From: Streptomyces sp. DSM 110735
GTDB taxonomy: Bacteria; Actinomycetota; Actinomycetes; Streptomycetales; Streptomycetaceae
Length of the DNA: 64,000 bases
Assembly (NCBI RefSeq): GCF_016482685.1
Contig: NZ_JACYHF010000010.1
Span: 62,001-126,000 of the forward strand
Direction: 5' to 3'
The notes beneath the pieces are model-generated. The model ran no database searches, had not been told where the DNA came from, and saw only the letters and a list, made by a program, of their open reading frames with translations. Below are positions 43,711 through 52,666 of the stretch, piece by piece. Numbering within the stretch: the first letter of the stretch is position 1; every line of letters starts with the position of its first letter. Both the position numbers and the translations under genes were made by a program.

Positions 43711-44041
43711 TCACAAAGTCCGCGTCCACCACGCCATGCCCTTACTTAGCCGGCATCACCCCCTGCTTGCAGTCGGCTGAGTTGGGCCCCTGGGTCAGGG
43801 ACGATCAGTGTCACCGGTTCCTGACGGTTCAACCAGGCAGTGGGCCGACCCCAGCCTCTGCGTGTGGTGCATGGGCAAGCTCCCCACGTCCTCAGGAGGC
43901 ACCCATCGAAGCAGCAGGGCTGGAGTGTCGTGCTAAGGCGAGGATTTCGGTATGGGATGCCGAGCAGCAAAGCTCCGAGAGCAGTTGCCGTCAACTCGGC
44001 CGGAAGCCCCGTTAGGCGACGCTCTACGCGGCCGAGATTGG
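43711..44041. other. Unassigned interval downstream of the helicase gene
   Basis: About 330 bases with lower GC and no convincing gene. Short frames such as 43746-43994 on the minus strand have no ribosome site or recognised product. It lies at the old end of the toxin-immunity array and may hold further decayed cassette or insertion-sequence material; none can be identified by eye. Confidence 0.4.
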
Positions 44042-44550
44042 CTAACGAGAATCAGGTGTCGGCCAAGGATCGAGTCCCGGATCGGAATACAGACAGATCA
44101 GTGGGCGATTCGCACAGACCGCCAATTCCAGGGAGTCTTCAAATGTGGAACCAAGCTCCCAAATCCAACCCATGCCAGCAGCAACCACCCTCCCCCCAGC
44201 TTCGACGAACACGCTGGAATAACTGAGCCATTCACCGATGGGAAAAGTCCCCACCGAGAACGCCCCTCCACCTCTGTTCCTAGACCACGCCGCCCTGATC
44301 CAGCGGCGAGGGGATCGAAATTGTAAGGCTCGTCATTACTGAAATTCGGACCGACTGGATTGACCGGCTCGATCGAGAGCCCACCCATCGCCGCGAGGAT
44401 TTCCTCTGCCAATGGATGGGACCGGTACCCTTCACCCTCCAGCGGCACGACCCATTGACCTGGATCAACCTTCCTGCCTGCGCTCCATCCGGACACAACG
44501 AGCGCCCCAAGCAGATCCTCGCTGAGCGAGTCGAAGCGAATCAGGGACAT
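44042..44550 (-). pseudogene. SUKH-3 immunity gene, frameshifted
   Basis: The SUKH-3 family neutralises polymorphic nuclease and deaminase toxins. The first part reads from ATG 44550 (SLIRFDSLSEDLLG, GWSAGRKVDPGQW, NPVGPNFSNDEPYNFDPLAAG), all hallmark segments. Near 44249-44257, at a run of four G, the frame changes and the rest continues as VGTFPIGEWLSYSSVFV and GMGWIWELGSTFEDSLELAV to a stop at 44042. A single-base indel explains the break. GGAG precedes the start. Its start overlaps the toxin remnant's stop as TGATG. Confidence 0.85.
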
Positions 44551-44766
44551 CAGTTGATCTCCAGGTCTTCCGGCAGTCGGCCACAACGACCGCAGGGGTG
44601 AGCCGGTTCACCATGCCCATCCGTATTCGATGTCGGCATGGAGTTATTCCGCGTCCTTACCGTTTGTATGGTCCCACCCCTGATGGCCTCGGACCCCTCC
44701 GCCGCCTGCGCCTGAATTAGACAGTGCACCTCCGCGCATCCTCTTGTAGCTGTCGGGTTGCCGTCA
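44550..44766 (-). pseudogene. Displaced deaminase toxin C-terminus
   Basis: A 71-codon open stretch on the minus strand ends in TGA, whose last base is the first base of the SUKH-3 ATG. It has both zinc-deaminase signatures in the right order and spacing: GCAEVHC (Cys/His-Ala-Glu) and HPCGRCG (PCxxC), as in YwqJ-like toxin deaminases. No start codon or N-terminal part is present: upstream is the terminator of the DUF4240 gene. It is the tip of a former Rhs toxin, left behind with its immunity gene after the tip was replaced. Confidence 0.8.
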
Positions 44767-44773
44767 AAAGACC

Positions 44774-44810
44774 CTGAAGGCCCGCCGGAACCATTCCGGC
44801 GGGCCTTCAG
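44774..44810 (-). terminator. Terminator of the rhs-immunity operon
   Basis: A perfect 17-bp stem (44774-44790 with 44794-44810) and a three-base loop, followed in the minus direction by TCTTTTG. It begins 33 bases after the immunity gene stop. Confidence 0.88.
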
Positions 44811-44843
44811 TACGTCCTCAGGTAAATCAAATCCCAGCAGGGA

Positions 44844-45299
44844 TCAGTCGACCCATCCCTGAATGTTCGACCTCGACTCGATCGAGAAATAGCCCTCGAC
44901 GTTCATCCTGGAGGCGGTCTTCCTTTCGTATTGCTCCGACGCGAGGTAGAGCAACCCCTCAGCCTCCTGAGCAAACGGCGCAACGAAGCGATCGAATCCG
45001 ACACCAGAACTCAGGACATCGCCGTACGCCCTTTCTCCCGCCAAGATGCACGCGCATCGGGCATAAAGGAAGTGGTCGCTCGTCTGCGGGAGTTTCAAAC
45101 CATTGGCAAGCACCACTGGCACCTCCGCCAGATCCCTCCTGTCGATCCGATAGAGCGACTCCCGAAGTCGCTCAACAAATCGAGTCAAGGCATCGGGCGT
45201 CATCACGCTGAGCTGCCCGGAGATCCGCTCCAGGGCAGAGTCGATCTCGCTCTCATCCTGGACGGAGCTTGAGCCGATGACCTTCCAGAAATCAGTCAC
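44844..45299 (-). CDS. DUF4240-like immunity protein
   Basis: A 151-residue acidic protein beginning TDFWKVIGSSS, with LTRFVERLRESLYRIDRRDLAEV and a C-terminal helical part, matching DUF4240 architecture. DUF4240 genes often stand next to polymorphic toxins. It starts 12 bases after the rhs stop (GTG 45299, AGGAG upstream), the standard place for the cognate immunity gene, so it probably blocks the GIY-YIG tip. Lower GC than core genes, as expected for swapped cassettes. Confidence 0.8.
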   Translation of the reverse strand: MTDFWKVIGSSSVQDESEIDSALERISGQLSVMTPDALTRFVERLRESLYRIDRRDLAEVPVVLANGLKLPQTSDHFLYARCACILAGERAYGDVLSSGVGFDRFVAPFAQEAEGLLYLASEQYERKTASRMNVEGYFSIESRSNIQGWVD

Positions 45300-45311
45300 T
45301 TCGAGCTGCTC

Positions 45312-48300
45312 CTACCAGAGTTCGAGTTGTTCGAATTTTTCGGCATCTTGCCTTTGCTCCAAGATTTTCTTGCCCGGCGACGCAATGTCATTCGACAGAT
45401 CGACTCCCTGACCGCGCAGTTCTTCCATCCGGAGATGTTCGGCAACGAACAAGTCATCATTCGTTCCGCAAACGTGCGTACAGGTCGCATCTCCGCGACT
45501 CTTCAGGCGCCCACTGTCGATGTGATCCTGCAAGCGGTTATTGAAGTTCTTCGTCTTGCCGACATACGTCTTTCCGGGGTTCAGCTGATCCTCGAACTCG
45601 TAAATCCCTTGATTCTTGTTGCAGTTATGCACAAGAACCGGCGTGGCCCCCGCCAGCACATAGTACGTATGCAGCGTGCCGACAGTGAGGTCGTAAGTGA
45701 TCCCGTGGTGGTGGAAGTTGCGGGCTTCCGTCACCGTGAGGGTGTGGCCGGCGGTGGTGCGGAGTTTTGTGCCGGGGGTGAGGTCGTGGGCCTCGGTCCA
45801 GCGGTGGTGGGTGGCGTCCCAGAAGGGGTGGTGCCAGGTGGTGGTGAGGGTCTGCTGCTTGGCGGGCTTGCGGGACGGGGGGCCGCGGGTGGGGGCCGTG
45901 TCCAGGGTGAGGGTGGTGAAGTCCTTGTCGGTGGTGGTGACGATGACCCGCTGGACCTTCTCCGGCGCGGTGATGCCCGTCTGCGGGTCGGTCGCGAGGA
46001 CGGTGTCGCCGGCCTTCACCTTGCTGATCGGTATTGATGTGCCGTCCGCGCGTCTGACCTCGGTGGTGGGAGTGAAGCTGTGGGCGGCCTGCTCCAAGCA
46101 GCCCACCCCGTCCGAGCCCGCCTCTTCCGCCTTCGCCACCGCGCGTTCCGCGTCCAGCGCGTCGTCGGCCAGTTTCGCGGCTTCCTCGGCGTCCTTGACG
46201 GCGGCGTAGGCGCGGTCCAGTTCCCGCCAGATCTTGACCGCTTCGATGCCGACCTTGATGGCCTCGAATGCCTTGCCCCAGGGGACGAAGGTCAGGGCTG
46301 TGTTGATGCAGCCCATGACGTCGCCCTTGGTGAAGCAGTTGTAGGCGTCGGTGACGCCGATGACATCGGCCACCAGGCCGAGCAGTTGGTGTTTCAGGCC
46401 GGACGTCTGCTTCTTCGCCGCCGCGGCGGCCGCGTTCGCGGTGGCCTTGGCCCGCTGCGCCGCCTTGGCCTCGGCCTGCCGGTCGGACGTCTTGGTGCTG
46501 ATATTGCCGCCACCTGTGCCCTTGCCCCCACCGAGCGCGTGGCCGTCGGTGCACTGGCCGTAGTGGCACATGGTGTGGTTCGGGCCGCCCGGGTCGACGG
46601 GGCCGGTCGTGACGTAGCGCTTGGGGTTGTTCTTGCCGGTTCCGGTGCCGCCGATGGGATAGCCGACGCCGCACAGGTCGGCCATGCACAGGCCGGAGGG
46701 GTCGGAGCCGGTGACCGGGGTGTCGTCGGCGTAGTCGTAGGCGTTCCAGGACTGCGGGTCGCTCGGGTCCAGCAGGGGGTCCGGGGCGAGGAAGCGGCCG
46801 ATGGACGGGTCGTACTCACGGGCGCCGAGGTTGGTCAGGCCCGTGTTGTCGTCCTGGGTGCCCCCGACGTAGCCACGCTGCCCGGCCGTCCAGGTGCCGG
46901 TCGCGTCGCGGGACTCGCCGAAGGGCTTGTACTGCCGGCGGACCACCTGCTGGGTCTGGGAGTCGATGGCCAGGGTGCCGGTGCCCTGCCGGTCGGGGAC
47001 GAGGTAGGTGTCGTGGCCGTCGGAGGAGTGGCTGGCCACTGTCTCACCGCCGAGGGAGATGTAGCGCACTCCGTCGCAGCTGGTGGCGTTCTTCTTGAGG
47101 GTGATCTCCTCGTCGCCCGTGTAGAGCGTGGTGGCGTCGGGGCTGCGGCGGAGCAGCAGATTGCCGTCGGCGTCGTAGAGGTACTTGGTGTCGCCGATCG
47201 AGCCCGTGGACGACAGCTCCGTGAGGTCGTCCTCGTCGTTGTAGGTGAGGGTGTCGGTGCCCGCCCGGGTGGTGCGGGTGGTGGCGTTGCCGTCCGCGTC
47301 GTAGGTGTAGGAGTTGGTGGTGTCGGAAGCCGCGTCGCCCGGTACCACCGTATCCACCTGGGAAACGGCGTGCGCCGGGCCCTTGCCCGCCGCGAAAGGC
47401 GTGTAGGTGGACGTCGCGTCGTGGGCGGTGTTGCCCGACGGGTCGTGGTCCACCTGGGTGCTCCGCGCACCGGTGGCGTCGTAGGACCACGACTGCCAGT
47501 ACGGCGAGGGGCCGCCCACCGTCGTGGCGGAACCCGGCACGGGCGTGGCCGCGCAGTTGTCCGTGGCCGTCCATGCGGCCTTGAGCCGCTGCGCCCAGTC
47601 GTAGGTGAAGCACTGGGTGTCGGTCCGACCGGTCTCCAGCTTATCGGTGATCTTTGTGACGTTGCCGGAGGGCTGGTAGGTGTAGCCGGTCTGGTCAGCC
47701 ATCGCCGCGCCGGACTGGGTGACGGTGGTGGAGCCGGTCAGGCGGTGGGTCTGGTCGTCGTAGGCCAGGGTCTGCTGGGCAAAGTTTCCGGACGTTCCGT
47801 AGGTGAACTGCTGCGGTTCGTCGAACTCGGTGTAGGTGAGTTTGTTGACGTACTCCCAGCCGGCGACACCGCCGACCGCGACAGGGCGGTCGAAGGAGTC
47901 GTAGGTGTAACCGACGGTCTCCTGCGGCAGTTTGACGGCAGCCGGGTCCTGGTCGGTGTACTTGCTCAGCGTTCCCGTGAGGTTGTACGTGTTCTGGTGG
48001 ATGTAATTGCCCGCCAGCGCGCCCTCGGCCGACGGAACCACGAGTTCGGTGGCCTGCGTCCAGCCGTGGCTGTCGTAACCGAGAACCTTGTCCGAGTAGG
48101 CGGTGCCGCTGGTACCTCCCACGTAGCGGGTGGAGGAGGTTGGCTCACCCTTCTTCAGCGTGTCGTACGTCCATGAGGCCAATTCGTTGGCCGCGGACGG
48201 GTCGGCGCCGCCTGTGGTGTCGAACTCGGCCGTTTTGCGGCCCATCTCGTCGTACTGGTAGCTGATCGTCTTGTCGCGAGCGTCGGTCGTCGACAGCAGC

Positions 48301-51300
48301 TGGCCCGCGTTGTCGTACTTCGACGAGGACTGCCCGGCGTCGGGATCGTTCTGCGAAGTGCGGCGGCCCAGCAGGTCGTAGTGGCTGGACCAGGTGTGCC
48401 CCTGGCCGTCGTCCTGGCCGACCTGGTGCCCCGCCGCGTCATAGGTGTAGGTGACCGTGTCCGCATCACCGGTGGGTGAACTGCCGTGGTAGCGAAGCAG
48501 TTTGACCAGCTGGCCGTGGGCGTCGGTGTAGGTCGTGGTCGGAGTGTCGCCCGCAGGCGGGGTGACGTCCACCCGGTCGGAGCCCGGGTAGGCGGTCGTG
48601 GTGCGCCAGCTCTCGGTGGCGAAGTGGTAGGCGATGGAGGCGGTGGCCCGGCCCGCGCCGTCGTAGAGCGTGGCGGTCTGGGACGGTGTCTGCGAGTCCG
48701 CGGCGTCCACGAGGGTGTGGTCCGGGCTGCCGCTGTTGTAGTACGGGTCGGAGCTGGACACCGCCCAGCCGTGGCTGTCGTAGGCGGTGTCGGTGATGAC
48801 CCGGCCGCCGTCCTGGGTCGCCGTCTGCGTCTCGCGAGGGCGCAGCATCGCGTCGTAGAGCGAGATCGAGGTGCGGTAAGTGTTGTTGCCGAGCAGGGTC
48901 TGGGTGGTGACCGTCGACGGAGCGCCGGGATTGAGGTCGTAGCTGTACTTGGTGTTGGGGTTGTTGCTGGTCGAGAAGCCCGGACTCCACACCGAGGTGA
49001 GCCGACCCAGCGGGTCGTATGCGCTGGTGGAGGAGTACCCGGCCGGGTCGGTGGTCTTGAGGTCCACGCCACGGCCCGGGTCGAGCGTGGTCGTGGTGGC
49101 GAAGCCGGCCGTCTGCCCGGTGACCTTCGGCTGGGTGACCTTGACAGAGGTCGGCGAAGCCCCGCTCACAGGGGTGTAGTCGGTGGTGGTGACGCGGTTG
49201 TCCGCGTCGGTCTCGGTGACCTCGCGGCCGTAGGAGTCGTAGGTGTTTTTCAGTGCCGTGATGTAGTGGATGGTGCCGTCGGAGGTGACCGAGTCGGCCT
49301 TCTGGACCATCGTCACGTCGCCCTTGGTAGGTACGGCGTTGTTGTCCGTGGAGTTGTCGAAGAAGGTCAGGTCGTCGCTGATCAGGTCCTTGGCGTAGTC
49401 AGGAGTCGAGGAGCAGGCGACCGAGACCTCCTGGACCCGGCGCGGGATCGGCAGCTGATTACCGGAGGCGTCCTTCGCGTACCAGGTACGGGTACATGTG
49501 TCGTCCGTACTGGTCGCGGTGTCGCCCTTGTCGTCCACAGCCGTGGGCAGACCGGTCGAGCCGTCGATCGTGTAGTCGATCTCCGTGGTCTGCTTGGTTC
49601 CGTCCGCCTTGGTGGTGACCGTGTGGGCCCGCTGGACGTTGGTACGACGCGCGACCAGCGCGTCCAGGCCCGCCTTCGTGCGGGACTGCGTGGCTGTCGC
49701 GGACGAGCTCCACGGGTCGGAGACGCCGTCCGACAGCAGGGCTCCGCCGTCACCGTTGAACGACTGTGACTCGAAGGTCTGGCCGGCGAGCCAGTCGGAG
49801 TCCTTCTGCGAGTCGTCACCCGCGCTGTCGTTGAGGGTGACACTGCGAGTGCCCGACGAGGTCTTGTCGCCGTCCATCCCGCGGAAGAAGATCTGCCGCG
49901 AAAGCGTGAGTTTCTCCGGCGAGGTACCGGTGCGGGTCTCGACCGTGCCGTAACCGCGCCACTGGTTCCACGTGCGGTACTTGGCCTGGGTGAGCGGGTC
50001 GTCGTTGAAGTGCCAGGCTGGGTTGCCCACGTACTTGTACGAGGTCTGGACAGGCAGGCCGCCGCCCGTGGGGTCCTCCGTGGTGACGGAGTTGACAACA
50101 AACTTGTTGAACCAGTCCAGCTGGGGCGAGGTCTGCCCCGGTGGTGTCCAGTACTGCGGGTAGCAGCGATAGGTGTTGTCGTCCTCGCTGGAGGGCAGCA
50201 CGGTGGTGTCCGCGCGGTGGCACTGGGGGTCGCTGTAGTTGACCGCGATCACTTCACCGGACTCGGTGGTGATCGTGGTGAGCCGGTAGCGGGTGATCGG
50301 CTGGTAGCCGTCCAGGCCGTCCACCCTGTTGGCCAGCGCCTGCCCGTCGAAGGTGATCGCAGGCAAGGCGAGGCTGCCACCGTCCTTGCCGGTGCGGGTG
50401 ATGGACTGGAGCCAAAGCGACGGGGTGGTGGTGTCCCCGGTGGTGGGGAAAGTGTGATTGAGGGACCAGGCGTCCACGTCGCTGTAGGTGGTGCCGACCA
50501 GGACCTGCGTACGGATGCCGGTCAGCCGCTTGGTGGTGAAGAACGCCGGGCCGTGGTTGTCGCAGCTGCCCGAAGAGGCGCACACCTGGTCGACGGGGAC
50601 GTCCGGCCAGTGCGAGGCGTTGGCCGACGTCATCTTCGAGGCCGCGCAGTCGAACCCGGAGTCGGGAAGGCAGCGTTCGGCCGTGTCGAAGAACACCTGA
50701 GCGGCGGCGGGCGCGGTGCTGTCGTAGACCTTCCCGTCCAGCTGCCCGTATTGGATCTTGGCCAGATAGCCGCTGCGGGTGAACGGGGTCGGGGTGGTGG
50801 TGTTGTCCCGGCCGTAGTAGTCGGTCTCCGGCGAGTACCAGTAGCTGATGGCATTGCCGTGCGGGTCGACCGTGTAGTCGAGGTTCCAGCGGTAGCCCTG
50901 CTGGCACCAGGAGTCGGCGAACGTTGAGGCGTGGCACGGCTCACCCGCGTCGTTGCCGTACACCGGCGTGGTGAAGACCGAGTTGGTGGTCGCGTTCCCG
51001 GAGGTCCAGCCGGGGAGGCGGTTGCGGCCGAAGTAGTACTTGGTGCCGTCGGCGGTGGTGACGACGAAGTATTCGTTGTCGTTGTCGCCGTTGACCGTGT
51101 CGGTCTTGACCTCGACCTTCTCGCCGTTGTCGCCCTGGGGGTGCCAGGTGTTCGTGGCGTCGTCGTGGACGAGCGTGTTGGACCCCCCGTTCAGCGACAG
51201 GGTGAGGGTGTCGACGTCGTCCGACCAGCATTCGTCGGAGGTCTTCGGGGAGCCTCCGGTCGCGTCGTCGGCGCAGGACGCGTAGCTGCGCTCGACGAAA

Positions 51301-52325
51301 CCCGGCTCGTAGTCCCAGCCGTCGCCGACCCAGGAGGACTGGGCGTTCGTCGACGAGGTGCGACCGTCCACGCTCTGGGAGCCGTAGTCCAGCGAGATGC
51401 TCGGCGCCAGGCTGCCGGGGACGTCGGGTACGGAGATGGGGTAGGAGTAGGAGAAAGCTCCGGTGGAGCCGCCGGCCGACCACTGGCCGGACGGGGCGAG
51501 CGAGGTCGCGCCGTAGGTGCCGCCACCGCCCGAAGCGCCGGCCACTGCCGCCAGCACCATCGGGGAGGCGGTCGCGGAGTCTGAGGTCGTCGCGTGTGCA
51601 GTGTTCTTCGTGTCCGGCAGCTGAATGGCCGCGGTCACCTGCTGCCGCTTCGCGTCATTGGCCGAGGGGAGTGGGGTCTCCTTGCGGCAGTGAGCGGCAC
51701 TCGGCGTGGTGAGGGCACAGGCCGGCAGTTGGACGAGGTGCAGGCGCGTGGCCCAGTCACCACCGTAGGCGCCCTTGAACGCCGAGTAGTCCAGGCCGAC
51801 TTGGGCACTTCCACCCGCCGTGGCGGTCTGGGGCCGCACGGTGAGGAGCACCCCGCGCACTCCCAGATGCCGGGCCGCCGACTGCCCTGGCAGGGAGATG
51901 CGCAACCGGGTACCTGCGGCCGCCCGGTGGGCACCCTTCGTCGCCGGGGCGACGACGACGGGCAGATTCCCCGCCCGGGCCTGCGTACCAGACCGCGCAT
52001 CCGCCTTCTTCGGGGCGGCCGCCGGCAATGCCGCATCGGCTTCACCTGCTCGGGGCCAGGTTCTCCGGGCGTCTTTCGCATTCCAGCGCGTCATGTGCGG
52101 GCGCTTGACAGGGCGCCCCTTGACGCGCGTGACGGGAACGGATTTTTCCCTGCCGGTTTTGACGAGGTAACTGTGTTTGGCCACCCCGGCGGCAAGCGCC
52201 GGAGTGGCCACGGAAAGAGGCACCAGGAGCGCCATGAATGTGACGAGGATCAGCCAGAGTCGAGCGGACGTTTTCCGCCTGACGAGCCTCTCCACACCCC
52301 GCCCGAATCTCGCCCATTCACCCAC
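45312..52325 (-). CDS. Secreted Rhs toxin with Hint and GIY-YIG nuclease tip
   Basis: A 2337-residue polymorphic toxin. Signal peptide about 1-46 (LILVTFMALLVPLSVATPALA), a SpvB-like N-domain (SYPISVPDVPGSLAPSISLD), then YD/Rhs repeats forming the shell, closed by LGAREYDPSIGRFLAPDPL. A Hint self-processing domain lies at about 2076-2235 (KVKAGDTVLATDPQTG, ending PVLVHNC). The last 102 residues are a GIY-YIG nuclease: GIY 2240-2242, YVG 2254-2256, Arg2264. The tip DNA (45312-45620) is visibly less GC-rich, as if swapped in. Probably kills competitors by cutting DNA or RNA. Confidence 0.93.
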   Translation of the reverse strand: MGEWARFGRGVERLVRRKTSARLWLILVTFMALLVPLSVATPALAAGVAKHSYLVKTGREKSVPVTRVKGRPVKRPHMTRWNAKDARRTWPRAGEADAALPAAAPKKADARSGTQARAGNLPVVVAPATKGAHRAAAGTRLRISLPGQSAARHLGVRGVLLTVRPQTATAGGSAQVGLDYSAFKGAYGGDWATRLHLVQLPACALTTPSAAHCRKETPLPSANDAKRQQVTAAIQLPDTKNTAHATTSDSATASPMVLAAVAGASGGGGTYGATSLAPSGQWSAGGSTGAFSYSYPISVPDVPGSLAPSISLDYGSQSVDGRTSSTNAQSSWVGDGWDYEPGFVERSYASCADDATGGSPKTSDECWSDDVDTLTLSLNGGSNTLVHDDATNTWHPQGDNGEKVEVKTDTVNGDNDNEYFVVTTADGTKYYFGRNRLPGWTSGNATTNSVFTTPVYGNDAGEPCHASTFADSWCQQGYRWNLDYTVDPHGNAISYWYSPETDYYGRDNTTTPTPFTRSGYLAKIQYGQLDGKVYDSTAPAAAQVFFDTAERCLPDSGFDCAASKMTSANASHWPDVPVDQVCASSGSCDNHGPAFFTTKRLTGIRTQVLVGTTYSDVDAWSLNHTFPTTGDTTTPSLWLQSITRTGKDGGSLALPAITFDGQALANRVDGLDGYQPITRYRLTTITTESGEVIAVNYSDPQCHRADTTVLPSSEDDNTYRCYPQYWTPPGQTSPQLDWFNKFVVNSVTTEDPTGGGLPVQTSYKYVGNPAWHFNDDPLTQAKYRTWNQWRGYGTVETRTGTSPEKLTLSRQIFFRGMDGDKTSSGTRSVTLNDSAGDDSQKDSDWLAGQTFESQSFNGDGGALLSDGVSDPWSSSATATQSRTKAGLDALVARRTNVQRAHTVTTKADGTKQTTEIDYTIDGSTGLPTAVDDKGDTATSTDDTCTRTWYAKDASGNQLPIPRRVQEVSVACSSTPDYAKDLISDDLTFFDNSTDNNAVPTKGDVTMVQKADSVTSDGTIHYITALKNTYDSYGREVTETDADNRVTTTDYTPVSGASPTSVKVTQPKVTGQTAGFATTTTLDPGRGVDLKTTDPAGYSSTSAYDPLGRLTSVWSPGFSTSNNPNTKYSYDLNPGAPSTVTTQTLLGNNTYRTSISLYDAMLRPRETQTATQDGGRVITDTAYDSHGWAVSSSDPYYNSGSPDHTLVDAADSQTPSQTATLYDGAGRATASIAYHFATESWRTTTAYPGSDRVDVTPPAGDTPTTTYTDAHGQLVKLLRYHGSSPTGDADTVTYTYDAAGHQVGQDDGQGHTWSSHYDLLGRRTSQNDPDAGQSSSKYDNAGQLLSTTDARDKTISYQYDEMGRKTAEFDTTGGADPSAANELASWTYDTLKKGEPTSSTRYVGGTSGTAYSDKVLGYDSHGWTQATELVVPSAEGALAGNYIHQNTYNLTGTLSKYTDQDPAAVKLPQETVGYTYDSFDRPVAVGGVAGWEYVNKLTYTEFDEPQQFTYGTSGNFAQQTLAYDDQTHRLTGSTTVTQSGAAMADQTGYTYQPSGNVTKITDKLETGRTDTQCFTYDWAQRLKAAWTATDNCAATPVPGSATTVGGPSPYWQSWSYDATGARSTQVDHDPSGNTAHDATSTYTPFAAGKGPAHAVSQVDTVVPGDAASDTTNSYTYDADGNATTRTTRAGTDTLTYNDEDDLTELSSTGSIGDTKYLYDADGNLLLRRSPDATTLYTGDEEITLKKNATSCDGVRYISLGGETVASHSSDGHDTYLVPDRQGTGTLAIDSQTQQVVRRQYKPFGESRDATGTWTAGQRGYVGGTQDDNTGLTNLGAREYDPSIGRFLAPDPLLDPSDPQSWNAYDYADDTPVTGSDPSGLCMADLCGVGYPIGGTGTGKNNPKRYVTTGPVDPGGPNHTMCHYGQCTDGHALGGGKGTGGGNISTKTSDRQAEAKAAQRAKATANAAAAAAKKQTSGLKHQLLGLVADVIGVTDAYNCFTKGDVMGCINTALTFVPWGKAFEAIKVGIEAVKIWRELDRAYAAVKDAEEAAKLADDALDAERAVAKAEEAGSDGVGCLEQAAHSFTPTTEVRRADGTSIPISKVKAGDTVLATDPQTGITAPEKVQRVIVTTTDKDFTTLTLDTAPTRGPPSRKPAKQQTLTTTWHHPFWDATHHRWTEAHDLTPGTKLRTTAGHTLTVTEARNFHHHGITYDLTVGTLHTYYVLAGATPVLVHNCNKNQGIYEFEDQLNPGKTYVGKTKNFNNRLQDHIDSGRLKSRGDATCTHVCGTNDDLFVAEHLRMEELRGQGVDLSNDIASPGKKILEQRQDAEKFEQLELW

Positions 52326-52666
52326 TTTAGAATCCCATCCCCTAGTGAAGGCATGGTGAAGCTAGCAAGTAGTTGCAGGTAAGTCCGCATACACACGATC
52401 AAGACTGCTCCACGGGCACGCCAAGATCACAAAGGATCTCCCAACTTTCCGACCACCTTCAATTCCCGTGTTATTTAGGGCGATGCTTGAAATCAGAGAT
52501 GTCTGCCGTTGCATCTCTTAGGGAAGAAATGTCCGGTTGTTCTTCGTTCACTTTGAGCCGGTCGGATTCGATGCAAAACACTGCTTGTCCGATGCATGGA
52601 TGCGCCGGTAGCGTCCTCTCGCCTTGGGTTGACATCGTCAGAACACGTTTTTCTGGGGGGAATCAG
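52326..52666. promoter_or_regulatory. Divergent promoter region of the toxin locus
   Basis: This 341-base interval between the rhs gene and the divergent secreted-protein gene is clearly AT-richer than the surroundings. A TTGACA hexamer at 52629-52634 could serve the right-hand gene; no convincing -10 is seen. GGGGGG at 52655-52660 is the ribosome site of the gene at 52667. No dyad operator is evident. Confidence 0.5.

Noticed and set aside
46080..48176. 698-codon plus-strand frame inside the rhs gene
   Set aside because: Antisense to the Rhs repeats; Gly/Val-rich shadow without a domain.
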